Positions 55,719 through 61,926 of a stretch of DNA of 64,000 bases are shown here, piece by piece. The DNA comes from Monoglobus pectinilyticus (GTDB taxonomy: Bacteria > Bacillota > Clostridia > Monoglobales > Monoglobaceae). Each line of letters opens with the position of its first letter. Positions within the stretch are counted from its first letter, which is position 1. Location: assembly GCF_002874775.1 (NCBI RefSeq), contig NZ_CP020991.1, forward strand, positions 1,679,225-1,743,224. The letters run 5' to 3'. The position numbers were made by a program, and so were the translations under genes. The notes below the pieces were generated by a model. It saw nothing but the letters and a program-made list of their open reading frames with translations. It did not search any database and was not told the origin of the DNA.

Positions 55719-56502
55719 CTATTTTGACGGATATTATTATAAACACCAAAAAGGAGACGATGTTCTTTCTTTGGTTGTGGGCAGGTCAAATTCAGAGGAG
55801 TTTATACAGGTAATAACCAGGGATTCTTCATACAATGTTCCGTTTATAGGTGAGAACTATTTTTCTGATAAAGGCGTTAGTTTAAATATAAAAACTGATG
55901 AAATTTCCTTAAACGGCGATTTGGAGTACCGGAATTTGTCGCCTATAAAATATGATATAATGGGGCCCTTTAAATATTTTCCAATGGAGTGCAGGCACAG
56001 AATCATAAGTATGCGCCACACACTGGAAGGCAGGCTGAAACTAAACGGAAAAGAAATAGACTTCACAAACGGTTTGGGATATATCGAAAAGGACAGCGGA
56101 AGGTCGTTTCCGTCATCATATGTATGGGTTCAGGCTAATGATTTTGATGAGCCCTGCTCAATTATGGCTTCTGTTGCGGATATACCATTTTTGGGATTTC
56201 ATTTTAAAGGCTGCATTTGTATCATTCAGTATAATGGGACTGAATATAGAATGGCAACATATTTGGGAGTAAAGGTTATAAAGTGTGCCAAAGACAAAAT
56301 AATTTTGGAGCAGGGGAAATATAAACTGGAGATAGATATAGACAAAAATAACGGACAAGAGCTGAGCGCCCCAAGCAAAGGTGAGATGACAAGAACGATA
56401 ATAGAAACGGCAGCCTGCGCCGGGGAGTTTAGATTTTATAAAAATGACGATATGCTGTTTTCTTTAAAGTCAAACAATGTGAGTTTTGAATACGAGGCAT
56501 AA
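55711..56502 (+). CDS. Tocopherol cyclase-like protein
   Basis: 263 aa from a TTG at 55711, six bases after GGAGGTG; it overlaps the previous stop by 8 bases. The pattern GYYYKHQKGDDVLSLV, FKYFPMECRHRIISM, GLGYIEKDSGRSFPSSYVW and ASVADIPFLGFHFKGC matches the bacterial tocopherol-cyclase family (PF14249), in which the WIEKDWG-type motif is typical. True tocopherol cyclase activity is very unlikely in an anaerobe. It may be a lipocalin-like enzyme acting on a lipid or small hydrophobic molecule together with the Rieske oxidoreductase. Translational coupling suggests joint function. Confidence 0.78.
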   Translation: MGNYFDGYYYKHQKGDDVLSLVVGRSNSEEFIQVITRDSSYNVPFIGENYFSDKGVSLNIKTDEISLNGDLEYRNLSPIKYDIMGPFKYFPMECRHRIISMRHTLEGRLKLNGKEIDFTNGLGYIEKDSGRSFPSSYVWVQANDFDEPCSIMASVADIPFLGFHFKGCICIIQYNGTEYRMATYLGVKVIKCAKDKIILEQGKYKLEIDIDKNNGQELSAPSKGEMTRTIIETAACAGEFRFYKNDDMLFSLKSNNVSFEYEA

Positions 56503-56509
56503 TAGAATA

Positions 56510-56540
56510 ATTTGGCGCATCCATATTGGATGCGCCAAAT
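56510..56540. terminator. Hairpin at the distal end of the CRISPR array
   Basis: ATTTGGCGCATCC and GGATGCGCCAAAT form a perfect 13-bp stem (loop ATATT). It lies after the 56502 stop codon and at the leader-distal end of the array, so it can terminate both the plus-strand operon and the minus-strand crRNA precursor. It overlaps the most degenerate repeat. Confidence 0.72.
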
Positions 56541-56830
56541 CAACGCACCAATGTAGAGTGCGACGAACACATATAACGCTCTCATCAGTCTGAACATTTT
56601 TAATCTACGTACTCGTATAGGGTGCGACCATCAAACATTGTGCCGAGACTTCCCTCAATTATTGATTTCAATCCACGCACCCGTATAGGGGGCGACCTTG
56701 TCAAAGTAATTTAGGAAATCACAGTAGTTTTCATTTCAATCCGCGAACCCGCATAAGGCACGACACAACTTCTTTAATTCATCCGTTGTAAGTTTAACAT
56801 TTCAATCCACACATACGCATAGTGGGTGAC
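56533..56830 (-). CRISPR. Leader-distal part of the type I-C array, degenerate repeats
   Basis: Five 32-bp repeats: 56533-56564, 56597-56628, 56665-56696, 56733-56764, 56799-56830; spacers of 32, 36, 36 and 34 bp. The best (56665) reads ATTTCAATCCACGCACCC on plus and differs from the leader-proximal repeat at two bases; the others carry several changes, and the outermost has lost its 5' half. Progressive loss away from the leader is normal, but here every distal repeat is altered. Transcription is on the minus strand. Confidence 0.9.
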
Positions 56831-56932
56831 TTATTTTCTCATGTTTAGGTTTCTCTGATTCTATTTTAAAATTTAAAATTGCTAAACTGGTGTTAAAATT
56901 TTTTAATTTTTACAGCTTTTATCTATACACAT
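56831..56932. other. Part of the insertion that splits the array
   Basis: Non-coding AT-rich DNA downstream of the small gene at 56933; with 57119-57165 it forms the 335-bp interruption between repeats. No transposase or clear terminal repeats. Confidence 0.6.
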
Positions 56933-57118
56933 TTATAAACTAGGGTCTATTCTTTTTTTACAATTTCTGCAAATTTCATAATGCTTTTGAGTTAAAAACT
57001 CTTCATCCTTTGTTGGTTTTACTCCGCCATCAACAATCCACTGTAATTCAATACAATAACCTAGTTCTATTTCTTTTTTCAACATTGGACAATCAACATC
57101 ATCTACTATTTTAGTCAT
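56933..57118 (-). CDS. Small four-cysteine protein encoded inside the CRISPR array
   Basis: 61 aa: MTKIVDDVDCPMLKKEI, LGYCIELQWIVDGGVKPTKD, then YEICRNCKKRIDPSL. Two Cys pairs suggest one bound zinc. It is clearly paralogous to the prophage-remnant protein at 25915-26109 (shared CPMLK, YCIELQ, PT..E, C..CKK). AAGGTGATG precedes the ATG at 57118 and a TATAAT-like box lies upstream. It reads in the same direction as the cas genes and array. Function unknown; an anti-CRISPR or cargo-gene role is speculation. Confidence 0.72.
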   Translation of the reverse strand: MTKIVDDVDCPMLKKEIELGYCIELQWIVDGGVKPTKDEEFLTQKHYEICRNCKKRIDPSL

Positions 57119-57165
57119 TTATTCATCACCTTATATATTATATTTGCAGTACAATCAGTAGTATA

Positions 57166-57332
57166 ATTTCAATCCACGCACCCTTCACGGGTGCGACGCC
57201 TGAAAACCTTGATAGCATATTTACTTCCTTGTCATTTCAATCCACGCACCCGTGTAGGGTGCGACCGTCTAACAGAAGAACACGAAATAAATCAAAAGTT
57301 ATTTCAATCCACGCACCCGTGTAGGGTGCGAC
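57166..57332 (-). CRISPR. Leader-proximal part of the type I-C array
   Basis: Three 32-bp repeats at 57166-57197, 57234-57265 and 57301-57332, with spacers of 36 and 35 bp. On the coding (minus) strand the repeat reads GTCGCACCCTACACGGGTGC then GTGGATTGAAAT, the standard type I-C repeat with its internal GCACCC/GGGTGC stem. The last two copies are identical; 57166 differs at a few positions in the loop. Confidence 0.96.
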
Positions 57333-57502
57333 TGCAAAAATATATAAAATTGGTATATTTTTATTCTTATAATTGTTATATTGCGACATAATATTTAAAT
57401 CTTTAATATAATATGTGTTTATAAGAATGTCTCTAATTATATATTTTTGTAAAAACGCGGTGCGAACCTCCTAGGGAAATCATGTGAGCTTACGGTTCGC
57501 AC
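57333..57502 (-). promoter_or_regulatory. CRISPR leader with inverted repeat
   Basis: About 170 bp between the cas2 stop and the first repeat, AT-rich. GGTGCGAACC (57459-57468) and GGTTCGCACC (57494-57503) form a perfect inverted repeat right after cas2, as seen in other I-C leaders. The array promoter should lie here, reading towards lower coordinates. Confidence 0.7.
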
Positions 57503-57793
57503 CTAAAATATCAGGGGTTCATTTACATCGTGTGATGGCTTTATCCCTATATGCTCAACTTTGCTTTTGTAGTTGTTTCCAAGATAATAAAAACGCAGGC
57601 TATCAGTTTCTTTGTCTATTATTTTTTCTAACTTATGTAACAGCATTTTTGATTGTCCTGCATCAAGAAAACACTCAAATACTGAATTTTGTACTCCCTG
57701 ACCATAGTTAACACACTGTTTCGCTACTTTCCTTAATCTTGTTTTTCCGGCGGGCGTTTCGGTGTTTACGTCATATGTGATTAAAACAAGCAT
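57503..57793 (-). CDS. cas2: CRISPR-associated endonuclease Cas2, type I-C
   Basis: 96 aa from the ATG at 57793, with AGGTGAG upstream; the longer open frame runs back into cas1. MLVLITYDVNTETPAGKTRL has the conserved strand-1 Asp (D8), followed by RLRKVAKQCVNYGQGVQNSV and FECFLDAGQ, all typical of I-C Cas2. It normally bridges two Cas1 dimers during spacer integration. It is the only intact adaptation gene here, because cas1 and cas4 are broken. Confidence 0.95.
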   Translation of the reverse strand: MLVLITYDVNTETPAGKTRLRKVAKQCVNYGQGVQNSVFECFLDAGQSKMLLHKLEKIIDKETDSLRFYYLGNNYKSKVEHIGIKPSHDVNEPLIF

Positions 57794-57803
57794 GAAACTC
57801 ACC

Positions 57804-58331
57804 TCATTTCCATAGTAATGGAGGATATGCGTCCGTATCGCCGCGGATATATCTTGCCAGCAACTGTGCTTATACAAGTATTGCCGTGCCCCACTGCATT
57901 TTTTCTTTTGTGAAAGGATGTGTTATTGTCTCTTGTTTTTTGTTCTGCCATTGGCTCAGAATCGTTTTTCTTGCTTCATCACAGATAGTAACCGCTCCGC
58001 TCTCTTTTTGAGAAAAACTATCTATGGTGACTTCCCGTCTGTTTATTAGGCTTAATACAAATCTGTCGGCCAGTATGTTCCTAAACTCTTCCATCAAATC
58101 AAGTCCAAGCGACAGCCTGCCCGGTCTGTCACGGTGCAGGAAGCCTACATATGCGTTTAAGCCGGCCGCCTCAGCTACGGCAGATGTTTCATGTGCGAGC
58201 AGAGTATAAACATAGGACAGCATAGAGTCTACAGGGTCCAAAGGAGGGCGTTTGTTTCTTCCGTTAAACTGAAACTCGTCCTTTTGCTGAAGTATCATTT
58301 CATCAAATACCCCAAAATATATACTTGCTCC
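57804..58331 (-). pseudogene. cas1: cas1 remnant: C-terminal half, with an internal stop
   Basis: The frame picks up at about 58331 with GASIYFGVFDEMILQQKDEF and continues NGRNKRPPLDPVDSMLSYVY, FLHRDRPGR (active-site His) and LGLDLMEEF (Asp). The first ~185 residues, including the active-site Glu, are missing. At 57870-57872 a TAA stands where homologues have Gln: GTAILV-stop-AQLLARYIRG, then DTDAYPPLLWK to 57804. An ATG at 58298 overlaps the cas4 stop, so a 142-aa peptide could be made, but not a functional integrase. Confidence 0.93.
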
Positions 58332-58468
58332 GTAAATATGCCGCCTTCAAGTGTGCGGAGATTTTCTTTCCATTGCCGTTCTATATATATGAGCGCCCAT
58401 TGTCTGGGACAGAAAGTGAAATGCTGGATTCCTCCCAAAGGCAGAAAATCCTCCTCATTATATTCCAT
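58295..58468 (-). pseudogene. cas4: cas4 remnant: N-terminal quarter
   Basis: Starts normally at 58468, overlapping the cas7 stop. MEYNEEDFLPLGGIQHFTFC and PRQWALIYIERQWKENLRT are the N-terminus of I-C Cas4, with the first cluster Cys in FCPRQW. After about residue 45 the sequence runs into cas1 DNA and stops at codon 58. The RecB nuclease motifs and the three C-terminal Cys for the iron-sulfur cluster are lost. The junction with cas1 lies near 58330. Confidence 0.92.
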
Positions 58469-59294
58469 TAAACTCCTCCGCTTCAAGACCGCTAAGAGGT
58501 TCAACTGATATAGAATAATCCGCAAGCGACTTGCCTTCGCCGCTGACAACTACTTTTAAACTCCTGTGTACTGTGGCGGATGAGTATTGCCCTGCTTTGC
58601 AGTTATGTTTCCACCAGTATACCTTTAAAATTTCCATACTGCCGTCAGGTCTTGCTGATGAGCAATCGTTTTCAAACAGGGTGCAGAGAGCCTTTTTAAT
58701 CTGCTCGGCGTCCTCCTCGGTAAAGCCTGTCTTTTCAGCAAGCTGAACATTAATGCTGCCGAAAAATTTGTATACTCCGAAATCAACCCTGTGTTTTGAG
58801 CCCATTGTGTCTGACGCTTTTGCTTTTCCGGACGCACTGTTTACGCTTTTGGTTATCTGCATGCTTGTAACGTCTATAGGTTTAATGCTCACCGCGGTTT
58901 GGACTGTTACAGGCCCTCTGACTCCAACTGATAGATTGTCGCCTTTAAACGCAAACACTTGTCCGAAACTGCGAACGTCTATCCATTCTTTGCAGGCGGT
59001 TTCTGCATATTTATCAACGTCTTTTTTTATTGCTTTTAATTCTTCGCACGCGTCGGCGCGTTCGTGGAGGCTGTCAAAGCCGTCGTCTTTTCTTTCATTA
59101 GATTGTACAAATATTTTTTCTCCCAGGTCTTGGAGACGGTTTCTGATTTTTCTTTTAAGGCAGACGTCTGATACCTCGCCGTATCCGTCATAATTTATTC
59201 TCGGTCTGTTCCCGTCGAGCGGGTCTCCGTTAGGGTTGGCTTTGTTAACTGAAAATACCACAGCAAAATCAATTTTGTTTTGTAAAGTGCTCAT
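58458..59294 (-). CDS. cas7: Cascade backbone protein Cas7 (Csd2), type I-C
   Basis: 278 aa, the usual length. NKIDFAVVFSVNKANPNGDP and LDGNRPRINYDGYGEVSDVC, then LKRKIRNRLQ, are the hallmark N-terminus of Csd2. ITKSVNSASGKAKASDTMGS matches the central block. Several copies coat the crRNA spacer in the I-C Cascade. Start codon overlaps the cas8c stop; the stop overlaps the cas4 start. No defect seen. Confidence 0.95.
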   Translation of the reverse strand: MSTLQNKIDFAVVFSVNKANPNGDPLDGNRPRINYDGYGEVSDVCLKRKIRNRLQDLGEKIFVQSNERKDDGFDSLHERADACEELKAIKKDVDKYAETACKEWIDVRSFGQVFAFKGDNLSVGVRGPVTVQTAVSIKPIDVTSMQITKSVNSASGKAKASDTMGSKHRVDFGVYKFFGSINVQLAEKTGFTEEDAEQIKKALCTLFENDCSSARPDGSMEILKVYWWKHNCKAGQYSSATVHRSLKVVVSGEGKSLADYSISVEPLSGLEAEEFNGI

Positions 59295-61189
59295 TAGTTT
59301 TCCTCCGTTTCTTTTGTTTCGTCTTTTTTATCATGTTTTTTTAATAGTTCTGCTTTTTGACAAGCATATCCCAATAAATATTGTGGGTCGAGCGGTTTGT
59401 TATTCATAAAATCATTGGCGCTTATTTCAGCAATAACTTTTTGCATCTCGTCGTACAGCCATGTGCTTGAACTATAAAGCTTTTCAACATACGGAAGCAG
59501 TTTTTCATCAATTACCATAAGCGTTTTAGCCGGCTGTATTCTGTATTTGCTTCTAAGTTTTATAGCGTTCGGAGGACGCTTGTCTCCTGATTTATACAAA
59601 ACATAGTCTTCAATTTGTTCGGCATAGGCCAATACCCTGCCGAAAAGATAGCTTCTGTCTTTGTTGCTTATATCTAATGACATGCTGTAGTTCATCCCTT
59701 TCGTATCATATATGTATTTATTTATAATTGAACATGTTATGCTGGTCGCTTTGCTCAATTCCCAGTCCTCATTAAAAGATTGAGGATTTGAAACTCTTTG
59801 CAGTGACTTGTTCATAAAATCTTTGGGCATGCGTTTGCCGTCGGTTATGCAGGATATTAGTATTTCCATCAAATGCTTTTTTTGTTTTTCGTCAACATTT
59901 CTTCCGTAGGCAGCATATATAATATCGTTTATTGAAGGCGCGCCGGTGAACTCAATATGTTTTAATTCTTGTTTTCCGTCCGGTAAAATCTTGCTGACTA
60001 GTTTATATTTGTGATTCCAAACGCAGGTCGTATGCCAGGTTTTTATTCTGTCAAGATAATCGTTTGGTGAAAATTCACGGTAGTATGTAATAGACAGCCG
60101 CCCCGGAGTTGCTGATTCCAAAATCATAATAATAACATTGTCATTATCAGGTATTTTGTATTTATATCCATTTACTGCCAACTCAACAAGCTTGGCGTAC
60201 TGTCTTTCAGAATTATAAATTGCTGCCGGCGCTTCATCTCCAAACGGGTCGCCGCCAGCCGTTATGTCATAGGTGTCCTGTAACGGGGTCGGAATATCCT
60301 CGCCGCCGACGCACCAAACCACAACTGTTTGGTCTCCGGTTGAAAACCCTTGGTTACTGACCAGCCATCTGAGCGCACTGTGTGCTTTATCAGAGCTTTC
60401 AAATCCAACTGAGAATACGTTTTCCTTATTTTTGAATCGTCCTCTATATGTGAAACCGTATTCATCGTTTGCAGAGATTAGTCTTGCGCTGTCTCCGGTT
60501 GTTCGTATTTTTGTAGGGTGCTTATAGGTTACAGCCTGGGTGGTTCCGCTGACAAAACATACAGACTTTTGTTTGCGGGTTTTGACGTCGTATTCCATAT
60601 ATGAATTCATCAGTTCAGAATTTGTGTTGCATTCAAAAGAGTTTCCGTATTTATCCTCAACCCGAAAACGCACAACGGTCTTTGATATATCAGCAGGCTT
60701 ATTGTCTTTGTCGCCGTTCCATTTTAACTTTTCCTCCGGAAGTATTAAACCGGATTCTATCAAGTCATGAAACACAGTGCCGCGTTTTATGTATTTATAT
60801 ATTGCTTTAACTTGGTTTGGACAATTTTCGTCATTACACCAGTCAGAAAGCTGGGAGCAGTATTTTTCATAATTTTTTGAGTTATCTTGCTTAGCTATGT
60901 ATCTTTGCGCGTCGCCGGCTATATATTTTAAGTTGTCATAAACAATATGCGGCGCGTTATTGCTGCTGCGCACAGCGGAATCTTCAGTGCATGGGGTTAT
61001 CGTTCTTGCTTCTGCTTTTGTCAGCGGACGTATACGCAGCAGCTCACCGAATTCATTCAGAAATATCTCGGCGTGAGCATTTTGAACGGTGTGGGAAGGA
61101 GGAGCAAGAGGCATGCTGCAGCGTTTTAATAATTCCGGGCTGTCTTTTAATTTTTCATATGTCTCACAGAGAGCGTTTATCCAGCTCAT
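59294..61189 (-). CDS. cas8c: Cascade large subunit Cas8c (Csd1)
   Basis: 631 aa, normal length. MSWINALCETYEKLKDSPEL and the blocks SDWCNDENCPNQVKAIYKYI, VCFVSGTTQAVTYKHPTKI, GDSARLISANDEYGFTYRGRF and SALRWLVSNQG identify Csd1. It recognises the PAM, displaces the strand and recruits Cas3; in I-C an internal start near its 3' end usually yields the small subunit Cas11, and Met codons suitable for that exist in the last 150 residues. ATGA overlap with cas5. Intact by sequence. Confidence 0.95.
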   Translation of the reverse strand: MSWINALCETYEKLKDSPELLKRCSMPLAPPSHTVQNAHAEIFLNEFGELLRIRPLTKAEARTITPCTEDSAVRSSNNAPHIVYDNLKYIAGDAQRYIAKQDNSKNYEKYCSQLSDWCNDENCPNQVKAIYKYIKRGTVFHDLIESGLILPEEKLKWNGDKDNKPADISKTVVRFRVEDKYGNSFECNTNSELMNSYMEYDVKTRKQKSVCFVSGTTQAVTYKHPTKIRTTGDSARLISANDEYGFTYRGRFKNKENVFSVGFESSDKAHSALRWLVSNQGFSTGDQTVVVWCVGGEDIPTPLQDTYDITAGGDPFGDEAPAAIYNSERQYAKLVELAVNGYKYKIPDNDNVIIMILESATPGRLSITYYREFSPNDYLDRIKTWHTTCVWNHKYKLVSKILPDGKQELKHIEFTGAPSINDIIYAAYGRNVDEKQKKHLMEILISCITDGKRMPKDFMNKSLQRVSNPQSFNEDWELSKATSITCSIINKYIYDTKGMNYSMSLDISNKDRSYLFGRVLAYAEQIEDYVLYKSGDKRPPNAIKLRSKYRIQPAKTLMVIDEKLLPYVEKLYSSSTWLYDEMQKVIAEISANDFMNNKPLDPQYLLGYACQKAELLKKHDKKDETKETEEN

Positions 61190-61905
61190 CCAAATACCCC
61201 CCCGCGTTCAAATTCCTCTGCGCCTGAAAAGTTTTTTCCGGGTATAAATGGTTTGATTTTATATTTTTCAGTATCCATCACTATTGAACATTCTTCAGGA
61301 CGTATAAACTCTATAATTCCGTTTTTCATTTGAGCATTCCAAAGCCGGGTCTGCATTTTTTCAAGCCCGGATTCATCGGGATAAGTGATACCATGAACCA
61401 TTATGCCAAATGACATGCTTTCATTATCATAATAACCGTTTCCTTCCCCAAATGTGCAGGGTTCGACATATCCCTGACATTCCCTGGCGCCTAGAAAAAT
61501 ATCGCGTCTTCCGCCCCGGTCCAGCATACGTTTGGTGATGAAAAAGTGTTTATTCTCATCTCTGTCAGCCGACAGCTCTTCTCGCTGCATGTTCCATTCA
61601 AAATGGGCTTCTACCTGGTACTCGGCGTCTATTAAATATGTATATATTGACAGGTCATTAGAATTGTTTTGATATTTTGGAACGCGTATGCCTCTTGATT
61701 CGGTGCGTATGGGATTGATTATTCTCACCCTATCTATGTACCATATAAACGTCGGCTTCCAGTATATACTTTCACATATGCCTTTTAAGGCCTGATATGT
61801 GGGAACTGAATAGTTGAACTTTTCGCCCCCCGCTTTGGTTATAGGGTCGCTGAACAGTGCGGTGCGTCCGGTAAGGCGAAAGCTTATTTTGTTTTCTTTG
61901 TTCAA
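61186..61905 (-). CDS. cas5: crRNA-processing endonuclease Cas5c (Cas5d)
   Basis: About 239 aa from a TTG at 61905, seven bases after GAGGTG (a GTG at 61914 is inside that site). In type I-C this protein replaces Cas6 and cuts the pre-crRNA. The catalytic set is retained: Tyr in SVPTYQALKGICESIYWKPT (equivalent of Y46) and the Lys-His pair in ENKHFFITKRMLDRGGRRDI (K116/H117 equivalents of B. halodurans Cas5d). FLGARECQGYVEP is the C-terminal glycine-rich block. Overlaps cas8c by four bases. Confidence 0.93.
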   Translation of the reverse strand: MNKENKISFRLTGRTALFSDPITKAGGEKFNYSVPTYQALKGICESIYWKPTFIWYIDRVRIINPIRTESRGIRVPKYQNNSNDLSIYTYLIDAEYQVEAHFEWNMQREELSADRDENKHFFITKRMLDRGGRRDIFLGARECQGYVEPCTFGEGNGYYDNESMSFGIMVHGITYPDESGLEKMQTRLWNAQMKNGIIEFIRPEECSIVMDTEKYKIKPFIPGKNFSGAEEFERGGVFG

Positions 61906-61926
61906 AAAAATCACCTCTTTAATATT

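Noticed and set aside
56510-56540. Considered as an insertion-sequence end
   Set aside because: A simple hairpin at a gene end and array end; no partner repeat or transposase nearby, so a terminator is the simpler reading.
57191-57391. 66-codon frame across CRISPR repeats
   Set aside because: Its sequence is repeat and spacer DNA read as protein (repeated FNPRTRVGCD-like and FQSTHPCRVRL-like text).
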